The translations under genes were made by a program, and so were the position numbers. From Sanguibacter suarezii NBRC 16159 (GTDB lineage Bacteria > Actinomycetota > Actinomycetes > Actinomycetales > Cellulomonadaceae), in the NCBI RefSeq assembly GCF_001552735.1, contig NZ_BCRT01000010.1, positions 186,001-250,000 on the forward strand: a stretch of DNA of 64,000 bases, in the 5' to 3' direction. Below, piece after piece: positions 35,771-44,109 of the stretch (its first letter is position 1; each line of letters begins with the position of its first letter). The notes under the pieces were generated by a model that was not told the DNA's origin, did not search any database, and saw only the letters and a list, made by a program, of their open reading frames with translations.

Positions 35771-36457
35771 ATGGCCCTCATGCCCAGACTCCGTCAGCTG
35801 ATGCGACGAACCACGTCCGCATCGACCATCGGGGCGCGCCGGCCCACCTCACGCGGCCGCCGCGGTGACACCCTCCACGAGGATGCGCTGCGCGCGATGC
35901 TCGTCGATGACCCCAACAACATCCGTGCCTTCCAGGCGCTCTCAGAGATCGTCCGACGCCGGGCTGCCGAGGGCAGCCACGCGGACGACCCGTTGAGCGC
36001 ACCCCCGGACGCCGGCGCTCAGCAGCGTGCTGCTGACCTTGCCGTCTGGTCCCTCGGCGAGGAGCTCGCCGGCAACCCCCGAGCCTGGTACCCGCTCATC
36101 GAGCTCGCTCGGCTCTCGCTGCACGACGACCAGGACGCGGCCATCCGCCGCCTGGCCACCGCCTCGGACCGTGACCCCTCCGGAGAAGCCCTCGCAGAGT
36201 CCCTCGCGGTGCTCCGGGAGGCTCAGCTGCCCGTGGAGGCCCTGGGCCTCGGCGTGGGCCACTGGCGGGCCAAGGAGCACAGTCCTGAGGTCGGGCGCCA
36301 GCTCGTGCTGGCCGCGCTCGACGCAGACCGCACCTACGACGCCCGCCATCACCTGGCCAGCCTGGAGCTCAACCCCGACCGTCAGGCCGTGGACGCGATC
36401 CGCGGCGAGCTCGAGCCGGCGATCATGCGTGTGGAGCAGCACATCCCGGAGTCCTGA
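35771..36457 (+). CDS. Helical repeat protein of unknown function (TPR-like)
   Basis: The 228-residue protein has a basic N-terminus (MALMPRLRQLMRRTT) followed by helix pairs such as LRAMLVDDPNNIRAFQALSEI, WYPLIELARLSL, AAIRRLATASDRDPSGEALAES and ARHHLASLELNPDRQAVDAI. The spacing suggests a degenerate tetratricopeptide fold and hence protein binding. It is divergent from fasR and convergent with aceE. I do not recognise a named family. Confidence 0.72.
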   Translation: MALMPRLRQLMRRTTSASTIGARRPTSRGRRGDTLHEDALRAMLVDDPNNIRAFQALSEIVRRRAAEGSHADDPLSAPPDAGAQQRAADLAVWSLGEELAGNPRAWYPLIELARLSLHDDQDAAIRRLATASDRDPSGEALAESLAVLREAQLPVEALGLGVGHWRAKEHSPEVGRQLVLAALDADRTYDARHHLASLELNPDRQAVDAIRGELEPAIMRVEQHIPES

Positions 36458-36498
36458 GCCGGCTGCGCGCGAGGAGCGCGCAGCCGACCAGCCCGCAG

Positions 36499-36542
36499 AC
36501 GACGACGGCCCAGCCCCCTCTCGGGGGCCGGGCCGTCGTCGT
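36499..36542. terminator. Bidirectional terminator before aceE
   Basis: A 13-bp outer stem (36499-36511 with 36530-36542), one A/C mismatch and a 6-bp inner stem (36513-36518 with 36523-36528) close a TCTC loop between two convergent genes. Confidence 0.85.
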
Positions 36543-36555
36543 TCGTGCTAGCGGG

Positions 36556-39300
36556 TCAGGAGTCCCCGCCCGCGTTGCCGGAGGTGCCGGCGTTCACGTC
36601 GTGCAGCTGGTACTGCTCGATCGCCCGTGCGGGGGCGTCGGCCGCGACCTCGCCGCGGCGGGCCAGCTGCTGCAGGACCCGCACGACGACGGAAGGACCG
36701 TCGATCTTGAAGTACCGGCGCGCGGCGGCACGGGTGTCGGAGAACCCGAAGCCATCGGCGCCGAGCACCGCGTAGTCGCCAGGGATCCACTGACGGACCT
36801 GGTCGGGGACGAGGTGGTCGAAGTCGCTCGTGGCCACGAACGGACCCTGAGCCCCGGCGAGCTTCGTCGTGAGGTAGGCCTCACGAGCAGGCTCGGACGG
36901 GTTGAGGAAGTTGTGCTGCTCGGCGAGGAGACCGTCGCGGCGCAGCTCGTTCCAGCTCGTCACGGACCACACGTCAGCCTGCACGCCCCAGTCCTGGGCG
37001 AGCAGCTCCTTGGCCTCCAGCGCCCACGGCACACCCACGCCCGAGGCCAGGATCTGGGCCTTGGGGCCCTCGCCCTCGCTCGTGGCGACACGGTGGATAC
37101 CGCGCAGGATGCCCTCGACGTCCACGTCCTCCGGCTCGGCCGGCTGGCTGATCGGCTCGTTGTAGACGGTGAGGTAGTACATGACGTTGGGGTCACGGGA
37201 CTCGTTGTCGCCGTACATCCGCTGGATGCCGTCACGCACGATGTGGCTGATCTCGTAGCCGTAGGCCGGGTCGTACTGGACGATCGCGGAGTTGGTGCCG
37301 GCCAGGAGCGGGGAGTGGCCGTCAGCGTGCTGCAGGCCCTCACCGGTCAGGGTCGTGCGACCAGCGGTCGCGCCGATGATGAACCCGCGGGTGAGCTGGT
37401 CACCGGCGGCCCAGAACTGGTCGCCCGTGCGCTGGAACCCGAACATCGAGTAGAAGATGTAGAACGGGACCGTCACCTCGCCGTGCGTGGCGTAGGACGT
37501 GCCCACAGCCTGGAACGCGGAGGCCGAACCGGCCTCGTTGATCCCGGTGTGCATGATCTGACCGGCCTCGGACTCCTTGTAGGAGAGCATGAGCTCGCGG
37601 TCCACGGCCAGGTAGTTCTGCCCGAGGGTGTTGAAGATCTTGGCGCTCGGGAAGATCGAGTCCAGGCCGAAGGTCCGAGCCTCGTCCGGGATGATCGGGA
37701 CGATGCGGTGACCGAAGTCCTTGTCCTTGATGAGGTCCTTGAGCAACCGCACGAACGCCTGGGTGGTGGCGATCTGCTGAGCTCCGGAGCCCTTCTTGAG
37801 GATGTCGTACTTGCTGGCTGCCGGCAGCGTGACCGGGCTGGAGACCGAGCGGCGCTCGGGCACAAAACCGCCCAGCTTGGCCCGACGGTCCAGCATGTAC
37901 TGGATCTCCGGCGCGTCCGTCCCGGGGTGGTAGTACGGCGGTGCGTACGGGTCGGCGTCGAGCTCGGCGTCGGTGATCGGGATGTGCAGCGTGTCGCGCA
38001 GCGTCTTGAGGTCGGCCGGGCCGACCTTCTTCATCTGGTGCGTGGAGTTGCGCCCGGCGAAGCCGGAACCCAGTCCGTAGCCCTTGATGGTGTGCGCGAG
38101 GATGACGGTCGGCTGGCCGGTGTGGGCCGTGGCCGCCGCGTAGGCCGCGTAGATCTTGCGGTAGTCGTGGCCACCGCGCTTGAGAGCCCAGATGTCGTCG
38201 TCGGACAGGTTCTCCACGAGCTGCTTGGTCCGCGGGTCGCGGCCGAAGAAGTGCTCACGGATGAACGCGCCGTCCTCCGCGCGGTAGGTCTGGTAGTCGC
38301 CGTCGGGCGTCTCGTTCATGAGGTTGACGAGAGCGCGGTCCTTGTCGGCGTTGAGCAGCACGTCCCATTCGCGGCCCCAGATGACCTTGATGACGTTCCA
38401 GCCGGCGCCGCGGAACTGCGCCTCGAGCTCCTGGATGATCTTGCCGTTGCCACGGACCGGGCCGTCGAGGCGCTGCAGGTTGCAGTTGACCACGAAGGTG
38501 AGGTTGTCGAGCTGCTGCTGGGCAGCGAGCTGCAGCATGCCGCGGCTCTCGGGCTCGTCCATCTCGCCGTCGCCGAGGAAGGCCCAGACGTTCTGCTTGC
38601 TGGTGTCCTTGATACCGCGGTTGTGCAGGTAGCGGTTGGTCCACGCCTGGTAGATGGCCGACGCCGGGCCGAGGCCCATCGAGACCGTCGGGAACTCCCA
38701 GAAGTCCGGCATCTGACGCGGGTGCGGGTAGGACGGCAGGCCGCCACCGGCGTGGGAGTGCTCCTGGCGGAACCCGTCGAGGTCCTCAGCCGAGAGACGT
38801 CCCTCGAGGAAGGCGCGGGAGTACACGCCGGGGGAGGCGTGACCCTGGAAGTAGACCTGGTCGCCGCCGCCCGGGTGGTCCTTGCCGCGGAAGAAGTGGT
38901 TGAGGCCCACCTCGTACAGCGTCGCGACGGACGCGTAGGAGGAGATGTGCCCACCGACACCGATCCCGGGGCGCTGTGCGCGCGTGACCATGACGGCCGC
39001 GTTCCACCGGTTCCAGCTGCGGTAGCGCCGCTCGAGCACCTCGTCGCCGGGGAAGTACGGCTCTTCGTGGACACCGATGGTGTTCACGTAGGGCGTGTTG
39101 ATCGACGTCGGGATTGCGACGTTGCGCTCCCGGGCCCGCTTGAGCAGGTTCAGGAGCACGTAGCGGGCGCGAGGGCCACCACGATCGTCAATCAGCCCGT
39201 CGAGGGACTCGACCCATTCTCCGGTCTCGGAGGGATCGATATCGGGGACCTGGCTCAACAGACCATTGATCAATGGTCCCGTCTCGTCATGCGTAGCCAC
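36556..39300 (-). CDS. aceE: Pyruvate dehydrogenase E1 component, homodimeric
   Basis: This thiamine-diphosphate enzyme decarboxylates pyruvate and transfers the acetyl group to the E2 lipoyl domain. The ThDP motif GDGEMDEPE and the flanking NVWAFL are near residue 240. The N-terminal [18 protein letters not shown] and [18 protein letters not shown] are typical of AceE. GTG 39300 gives 914 residues, the usual family length, with GAGG 6 nt upstream. An in-frame ATG at 39396 would add 32 residues unlike AceE and has no ribosome site. E2 and E3 are not in the window. Confidence 0.93.
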   Translation of the reverse strand: MATHDETGPLINGLLSQVPDIDPSETGEWVESLDGLIDDRGGPRARYVLLNLLKRARERNVAIPTSINTPYVNTIGVHEEPYFPGDEVLERRYRSWNRWNAAVMVTRAQRPGIGVGGHISSYASVATLYEVGLNHFFRGKDHPGGGDQVYFQGHASPGVYSRAFLEGRLSAEDLDGFRQEHSHAGGGLPSYPHPRQMPDFWEFPTVSMGLGPASAIYQAWTNRYLHNRGIKDTSKQNVWAFLGDGEMDEPESRGMLQLAAQQQLDNLTFVVNCNLQRLDGPVRGNGKIIQELEAQFRGAGWNVIKVIWGREWDVLLNADKDRALVNLMNETPDGDYQTYRAEDGAFIREHFFGRDPRTKQLVENLSDDDIWALKRGGHDYRKIYAAYAAATAHTGQPTVILAHTIKGYGLGSGFAGRNSTHQMKKVGPADLKTLRDTLHIPITDAELDADPYAPPYYHPGTDAPEIQYMLDRRAKLGGFVPERRSVSSPVTLPAASKYDILKKGSGAQQIATTQAFVRLLKDLIKDKDFGHRIVPIIPDEARTFGLDSIFPSAKIFNTLGQNYLAVDRELMLSYKESEAGQIMHTGINEAGSASAFQAVGTSYATHGEVTVPFYIFYSMFGFQRTGDQFWAAGDQLTRGFIIGATAGRTTLTGEGLQHADGHSPLLAGTNSAIVQYDPAYGYEISHIVRDGIQRMYGDNESRDPNVMYYLTVYNEPISQPAEPEDVDVEGILRGIHRVATSEGEGPKAQILASGVGVPWALEAKELLAQDWGVQADVWSVTSWNELRRDGLLAEQHNFLNPSEPAREAYLTTKLAGAQGPFVATSDFDHLVPDQVRQWIPGDYAVLGADGFGFSDTRAAARRYFKIDGPSVVVRVLQQLARRGEVAADAPARAIEQYQLHDVNAGTSGNAGGDS

Positions 39301-39735
39301 CAGCAACCTCACATCATGTTCAGAGCGGGACGGTATGCCCCATTGCTCGCGAGGACCGGTCGTTACGTCCACATGCAGCGGCTGTGTGTGCTCCATGCAA
39401 AGGGTTCGTCAACTCCGGTCGTTGACTCCATTCTCAACGCTCGGTCGAGGTGAAAGCCACTCTATCGAGGGATCATGTGACGTGACGTTGGTGACATCGC
39501 TGGTATCTGGCGGTTTTTGGCTCCCAGATCCGTTCCGCGGGCCGGGCCCTCGGGCCTCGCGGCGGGGGAGCGCAGACCCACGGACCGGTCTGGATCGCCC
39601 CTGGCTGACGACGCGTCGGCGTTTCGGGACCAATTCCGGACGCGACGTAGCGCACAGTGGGCTACGTTTGCCACCATTGATCCATCCGGCGCGGGACTCG
39701 CGTGCGGAACCAGCTGTGAAAGGACGAACATCACC
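39301..39735. promoter_or_regulatory. Divergent aceE / DUF3052 promoter region
   Basis: This gene-free stretch has a minus-strand -10, TAGAGT (complement at 39459-39464), that would start aceE transcripts near 39452 with a leader of about 150 nt. An inverted repeat GTCAAC/GTTGAC with a 7-bp spacer lies at 39408-39426, downstream of that start, and may be an operator. On the plus strand TACGTT (39663-39668) is a possible -10 for DUF3052. Confidence 0.5.
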
Positions 39736-40149
39736 GTGGTATCGACCGCTGAGCCTCAGGATGCGAACCGACTTGGATTCGCCTCTGGGCTCGTAGTCCA
39801 GGAGTTCGGGTGGGCCGAGGACGTCGACGACGACCTCCGGGACGCCATCGAAGAGATCACCGGCACCGAGCTGGTCGACGAGGAGTACGACGACGTCACC
39901 GACGGCGTCATCCTGTGGTGGCGCGAGGACGACGGTGACCTGACGGACACCCTTGTCGACGTCCAGACGGTGCTCGACGACGGCGGAGTCATCTGGATCT
40001 TCACCCGCAAGCCGGGCCGCGACGGTCACGTCGGGCACAGCGACATCCAGGAAGCCGCGACGACGGCTGGTCTGCACGCGACGAGCACGTTCTCGATCGC
40101 CTCGGACTGGTCGGCCACGAAGCTCGGCAACCGCGGCCGCGGCAAGTGA
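39736..40149 (+). CDS. DUF3052 protein
   Basis: The 137-residue acidic protein contains RLGFASGLVVQEFGWAEDVD, DGVILWWREDDGDLTDTLVD and GVIWIFTRKPGRDGHV, the hallmarks of DUF3052. The family has no established function but is recurrently placed between aceE and an AhpE-type peroxiredoxin in actinobacteria, as here. GTG 39736 has AAAGGA about 12 nt upstream. The stop overlaps the next GTG. Confidence 0.88.
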   Translation: MVSTAEPQDANRLGFASGLVVQEFGWAEDVDDDLRDAIEEITGTELVDEEYDDVTDGVILWWREDDGDLTDTLVDVQTVLDDGGVIWIFTRKPGRDGHVGHSDIQEAATTAGLHATSTFSIASDWSATKLGNRGRGK

Positions 40150-40619
40150 GCTCTGCGTCCATGACGACGCTCACCGTGGGTGATGCGGCACCTGACTTCA
40201 CGTTGCCCAACACCCACGGCACACCGGTCCGCCTCGGTGATCTCCGTGGTGCGCCGGTGCTCGTGGTGTTCGTCCCCTTCGCGTTCTCCGGGACGTGCAC
40301 GGACGAGCTCTGCGAGCTGCGAGACAACATCGAGGAGTTCGAGACCGCGGGCGTCCAGCTCGTGGTGATCTCCTGCGACGCGATGTACTCGCTCAAGGCG
40401 TGGGCGGCCCAGGAGGGCTACGCCTTCGACCTCCTCTCGGACTTCTGGCCGCACGGCGACGTCGCCCGGGCCTACGGCGTGTTCGACGACGAGCGAGGCC
40501 TGGCCAACCGCGGCAGCTTCCTCGTCGACTCCGAGGGCATCCTGCGCTGGGCCGTCGTCAACGGGCGCGGCCAGCGACGCGACTTCGACGGGTACCGGGC
40601 GGCGCTGGCAGCGCTGTGA
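40146..40619 (+). CDS. ahpE: AhpE-type peroxiredoxin
   Basis: This thiol peroxidase reduces peroxides. The 157-residue thioredoxin-fold protein has the peroxidatic Cys 51 in PFAFSGTCTDELCELRD; a second Cys at 56 lies close by, so the resolving route is uncertain. Starting at GTG 40146 overlaps the DUF3052 stop; ATG 40161 (MTTLTVGDAAPDFTL) is an equally good start and gives 152 residues. Its stop overlaps the start of the lipoprotein gene. Confidence 0.92.
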   Translation: MSSASMTTLTVGDAAPDFTLPNTHGTPVRLGDLRGAPVLVVFVPFAFSGTCTDELCELRDNIEEFETAGVQLVVISCDAMYSLKAWAAQEGYAFDLLSDFWPHGDVARAYGVFDDERGLANRGSFLVDSEGILRWAVVNGRGQRRDFDGYRAALAAL

Positions 40620-41062
40620 GACCTGGTGCTCCGCCGGCCCGGACGGTGCGGGCCGGCCCTCGAGCGGGGGCGGGCGCCGCCGCTGTGGCAGCGCTGCTGC
40701 TGGCCGGCTGCGCGGCAGGGCCCGACCCGGCCAAGGGACAGTTCGAAGATCGAGACCCCCTGCAGCCCTGCACCGAGGTCACCCTGGCACAGGGTGAGAC
40801 GGTCCCCGCCGAGGCGTGGGACTGCCTCGAGGCCGGTGCCACGACCGGGGCGGAGCTCGTCGTGGGAGTACCCACGACGGAGGGGGAGACCATCCGCTAC
40901 TACTTCCGCGCCGGCCCTGAGGTTGAGGGTGTGGAGATCTTCATCGACCGCACCGCCGAGAAGTGGGGCACGGGGAAGTGGGACCGCCGGCTGTGCACGG
41001 GAGAGAGCTTCGACGTGATCGTCGCCGGGTGCCTAGCGACCTTCGTGCCGGTCGAGGCGTGA
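40616..41062 (+). CDS. Small lipoprotein of unknown function
   Basis: The GTG at 40616 overlaps the ahpE stop (GTGA). The 148-residue product has a signal peptide rich in Ala and Gly ending in lipobox LLLAGC. The mature part has three more cysteines (QPCTEV, WDCLEAG, RRLCTGE, AGCLATF region) that may form disulfides. No family is recognised. Coupling to a peroxiredoxin hints at envelope redox or stress roles, by position only. Confidence 0.75.
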   Translation: MRPGAPPARTVRAGPRAGAGAAAVAALLLAGCAAGPDPAKGQFEDRDPLQPCTEVTLAQGETVPAEAWDCLEAGATTGAELVVGVPTTEGETIRYYFRAGPEVEGVEIFIDRTAEKWGTGKWDRRLCTGESFDVIVAGCLATFVPVEA

Positions 41063-41103
41063 GACGTGTTGTGACCGTGTGCCGGACCGTGACCGCGAGC
41101 AGG

Positions 41104-41109
41104 TAGGCT
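41104..41109 (+). promoter_or_regulatory. -10 element for tRNA-Val
   Basis: TAGGCT would start transcription near 41116, 11 nt before the mature tRNA. Confidence 0.55.
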
Positions 41110-41126
41110 GTCATCCGCTCGTTCAA

Positions 41127-41200
41127 GGGCCTGTAGCTCAGTTGGTTAGAGCGCCACGCTTACACCGTGGATGTCGGGGGTTCGAGTCCCTCCGGGCCCA
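41127..41200 (+). tRNA. tRNA-Val (TAC)
   Basis: A 74-nt cloverleaf is clear: acceptor GGGCCTG/CGGGCCC, D arm, anticodon stem CCACG/CGTGG with anticodon TAC, T arm GGGGGTTCGAGTCCCTC and discriminator A. CCA is not encoded. Confidence 0.95.
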
Positions 41201-41210
41201 CCCTTGAAGA

Positions 41211-41230
41211 ATCGTTGGAATACCAACGAT
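41211..41230 (+). terminator. Hairpin after tRNA-Val
   Basis: ATCGTTGG (41211-41218) pairs with CCAACGAT (41223-41230) across an AATA loop and is followed by CTCTC. Confidence 0.6.
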
Positions 41231-41280
41231 CTCTCACCCTCCAGCGGTGCGCCCACACTGGACGATTCCCCTGCCCCGCC

Positions 41281-41286
41281 TAGAGT
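41281..41286 (+). promoter_or_regulatory. -10 element for leaderless histidine kinase gene
   Basis: TAGAGT ends 7 nt before ATG 41293; no ribosome site is present. Confidence 0.65.
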
Positions 41287-41292
41287 CGGCAC

Positions 41293-42546
41293 ATGAGATC
41301 TTCGTCCCTGCCTCGGCCGCAGCGTCGTGACGTCGTGCGGGCGGTGGCCTGCTGGGCCGTCGCGGTCGGCGCGCTGCTCAGCGTGTCGCTGGCTGCGGGC
41401 ATCGACCCCGAGCTGTCCGACGACGTCGTCGGCGTGGGCACCTCGTCGTGGTGGGTGACGGTCCTCGCGGTGACCGGCCAGGCCGCCGCGCTCGTGTGGG
41501 CGCGGAGCGCGCCCAGGGTGGTGCTGCCGCTCCTCGCCGCGGTCTCGCTGATCGCCGCATTGGCGGGAGCGGGCGGACTGGTCGGCCTGACGTCCCTGGC
41601 TGTCATGGTGGCCAGCTACGTCGCCGTCGTCGAACGGCCCGCCGGTGGCGTGCGCGGGCCGGCCATCTGCGCTGGTGCGCTGACCTTCGCCGCGACCATG
41701 GTCACCGGTGTCCGCGACGGGGACCTGGGTGCCCTGGTGCTGGTCGGCGGGGCGCTCGCCCAGGCCGTGTTCGTCGTCGGCGCGCCTGCTCTGGTCGCGG
41801 CGCTCGTCTCCTCCCGCCGCCTGGTCCGGGAGGCGACCGAGCGCGAGCTGAGCGCCCTCGCCCGCGAGCAGGACGCTCTCGTCCGCGAGGCGCGAGCGCA
41901 GGAGCGCACGGCGATGGCCCGCGAGCTGCACGACATCGCCGCCCACCACCTCTCCGGCATGGCAGTGATGGCCGCAGCCATCGAGCGCCAGATCGACTCC
42001 GACCCGGACGCCGCCCGGGAGGGGGTGCGGCAGGTACGCAGCCAGAGCACCGCGGTGCTGCGCGACCTCCGACGCCTTGTCGGGATGCTGCGCGAGAGCG
42101 ACGCCGGGGAGCTCTCGGTCGAGTCCCTCGACGGGATCGCCGGGCTCACCGAGCAGGCCGCTCGGCTGGGCGCCCCGGTCGAGCTCGTGGTCCTGTCAGG
42201 CGGCGACGACGCCCCGCTCGGCGCCGGACTGGGTCCGCTCGCCCACCTCAGCGCGTACCGCCTGGTCCAGGAGGCGCTGGCGAACGCCGTCCAGCACGCA
42301 CCCGGTGCGCCGTGCCGGGTGACCATCGACGACCGCGACCGGGCGACCGTGGTCGTCACCGTCCGCAACGAGGCTGCGGTGACCGTCCCTCCGGCGCGTC
42401 CCGGGAGCGGGTTCGGGCTGGTCGGCATGCGTGAGCGGGCCGAGCTCACCGGGGCGGACCTGCGGTACGGTCCCAGCATCGACGGCGGGTGGGACGTGAC
42501 CCTGCGCCTGGACCGGGACACCACAGGACGGCAGGAGCACGGATGA
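41293..42546 (+). CDS. Two-component histidine kinase (HisKA_3 type)
   Basis: The 417-residue kinase has four or five membrane helices in the first 175 residues and no large external sensor domain. A short coiled coil leads to the H-box, with phospho-acceptor His 213 in RTAMARELHDIAAHHLS. The HATPase domain shows VQEALANAVQHAPG (N box) and GSGFGLVGMRERAEL (G box). It pairs with the LuxR-type regulator whose ATG overlaps its stop. Kinases of this layout next to an ABC transporter often sense cell-envelope stress or peptide antibiotics. Confidence 0.92.
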   Translation: MRSSSLPRPQRRDVVRAVACWAVAVGALLSVSLAAGIDPELSDDVVGVGTSSWWVTVLAVTGQAAALVWARSAPRVVLPLLAAVSLIAALAGAGGLVGLTSLAVMVASYVAVVERPAGGVRGPAICAGALTFAATMVTGVRDGDLGALVLVGGALAQAVFVVGAPALVAALVSSRRLVREATERELSALAREQDALVREARAQERTAMARELHDIAAHHLSGMAVMAAAIERQIDSDPDAAREGVRQVRSQSTAVLRDLRRLVGMLRESDAGELSVESLDGIAGLTEQAARLGAPVELVVLSGGDDAPLGAGLGPLAHLSAYRLVQEALANAVQHAPGAPCRVTIDDRDRATVVVTVRNEAAVTVPPARPGSGFGLVGMRERAELTGADLRYGPSIDGGWDVTLRLDRDTTGRQEHG

Positions 42547-43259
42547 TCCGCATCATCATCGCCGACGACCAGGCGCTCGTGCGGGCGGGGCTCTCCTCGC
42601 TGCTCGGGGCCGAGGCGGACATCGAGGTGGTGGGGGTCGCCGCAGACGGTGACGAGGCCGTCCGCCTCGCCCGTGAGCTGCGCCCGGACGTGGCCTGCCT
42701 GGACATCCGGATGCCCGGACGGGACGGCATCTCGGCCACCCGCGACCTGTGCGGCCCCGACGTCCCCGATCCGATCCCGGTGCTCGTGCTCACCACCTTC
42801 GACCTCGACGACTACGTCTTCGGGGCGCTGGAGGCCGGCGCGTCGGGCTTCCTCCTCAAAGACGCCGACCCGGCAGAGATGGCCGACGCCGTGCGCTCGA
42901 TCGCCGCAGGCGAGGCGGCCCTGGACCAGTCGCTCACCCGCCGGGTGCTGCGCGAGTTCGTCGAGCGGCGCCGCACCCAACCGGTCAGCGCGCACCGCGC
43001 CACGGAGCTGCTCACCGCCCGCGAGACCGACATCCTCCTGCTCCTGGCGCAGGGGATGTCGAACGAGGAGATCGCCCAGGAGCTGGTCGTGGAGGTCTCC
43101 ACTGTCAAGTCCCACCTGGCCCGGATGATGCCGAAGATCGGGGTGAGGTCGCGCCTGCAGGCGGTCGTGTGGGCCTACCAGAACCGGATCGTCACCGTCC
43201 CTGACGATGCTGGCGGCCCCCTTGCATCGAAGGATGCAAGCCGGGATCTTCCGTCCTAG
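42543..43259 (+). CDS. LuxR/NarL-family response regulator
   Basis: The 238-residue regulator has a receiver domain with Asp 8-Asp 9 and phospho-acceptor Asp 54 (VACLDIRMPG), then a LuxR helix-turn-helix (LTARETDILLLLAQGMSNEE and EVSTVKSHLARMMPKIGV). It most likely controls the ABC transporter genes 80 bp downstream. Confidence 0.94.
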   Translation: MIRIIIADDQALVRAGLSSLLGAEADIEVVGVAADGDEAVRLARELRPDVACLDIRMPGRDGISATRDLCGPDVPDPIPVLVLTTFDLDDYVFGALEAGASGFLLKDADPAEMADAVRSIAAGEAALDQSLTRRVLREFVERRRTQPVSAHRATELLTARETDILLLLAQGMSNEEIAQELVVEVSTVKSHLARMMPKIGVRSRLQAVVWAYQNRIVTVPDDAGGPLASKDASRDLPS

Positions 43260-43341
43260 GCGGCTCGAAGGAGGACCTGCCCGCTCCCTAGCGTGAGGAA
43301 CGACGGTGCACCACCGTCGCCCGACCTCGAAGGAGCCCGTC

Positions 43342-44109
43342 ATGTCAGCTACGGTCCCAGCCCCGTCCCTCGCCCCGCCCGGTACCCGGACGGCGGTCCG
43401 CCTCGTCCAGGTCCGCAAGACCTACCCCAACGGCCTCGGTGAGACCGAGGCGCTGCGCTCGGTGTCGGTAGCCCTGCAGCCCGGATCGTTCACCGCGGTG
43501 ATGGGAGCCTCCGGCTCCGGCAAGTCCACCTTCCTCAACTGCGCCGCCGGGCTGGACACCCCGACCAGCGGGCAGGTCGTCATCGGCGACCAGGACCTCA
43601 CGGTGCTGTCCGCAGACGCGCTCACGCAGTTCCGGCGCCGGCACGTCGGCTTCGTCTTCCAGGCCTACAACCTCGTGGGGCACCTGACCGTCGCGGAGAA
43701 CGTGCAGCTGCCGCTCATGCTCGACGGCCGCCGTCCCGACCCCGCGTGGCAGGACCACCTCATGCACGCCGTCGGGCTGGCGGGGATGGAGGACCGGCGA
43801 CCCGGCCAGCTCTCCGGCGGTCAGGCCCAGCGGGTCGCGATCGCCCGAGCGCTCATCACCCGCCCTGCGGTGGTCTTCGCCGACGAGCCGACCGGCGCGC
43901 TGGACTCTCGCACCGGGGACCAGATCCTCGACCTGCTGCGCAGCGCCGCCCAGAGCCTGGGCCAGACCCTCGTGCTCGTCACCCACGACGCCCGCGTCGC
44001 CGCGGTGGCCGACCAGGTGCTCTTCCTCGACGACGGCCGCGTGTCCGGGCACCTCCAGGCCCCGACCGTCGAGCAGATCGCCGCTGTCCTCCTCACGGCG
44101 GGGCGGTGA
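43342..44109 (+). CDS. ABC transporter ATPase (MacB/LolD-like)
   Basis: The 255-residue ATPase has Walker A GASGSGKST (55-63), signature LSGGQAQR, Walker B VVFADEPTGALDS and VTHDARVA. This subgroup works with FtsX-like permeases in export or resistance. AAGGAG lies 6 nt before ATG 43342. The stop overlaps the permease GTG. Confidence 0.93.
   Translation: MSATVPAPSLAPPGTRTAVRLVQVRKTYPNGLGETEALRSVSVALQPGSFTAVMGASGSGKSTFLNCAAGLDTPTSGQVVIGDQDLTVLSADALTQFRRRHVGFVFQAYNLVGHLTVAENVQLPLMLDGRRPDPAWQDHLMHAVGLAGMEDRRPGQLSGGQAQRVAIARALITRPAVVFADEPTGALDSRTGDQILDLLRSAAQSLGQTLVLVTHDARVAAVADQVLFLDDGRVSGHLQAPTVEQIAAVLLTAGR

Noticed and set aside
39301-39396. aceE start at ATG 39396
   Set aside because: It would add 32 residues unlike AceE and has no ribosome site; GTG 39300 has one and gives normal length. 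It is kept as an alternative.
36601-39453. 950-codon plus-strand frame opposite aceE
   Set aside because: Mirror of aceE; the Val/Leu/Asp-rich product has no motif.
25886-41200. tRNA genes as integration sites for mobile elements
   Set aside because: No integrase, no duplicated tRNA 3' end and no foreign-looking cargo is seen next to any of the three tRNAs.
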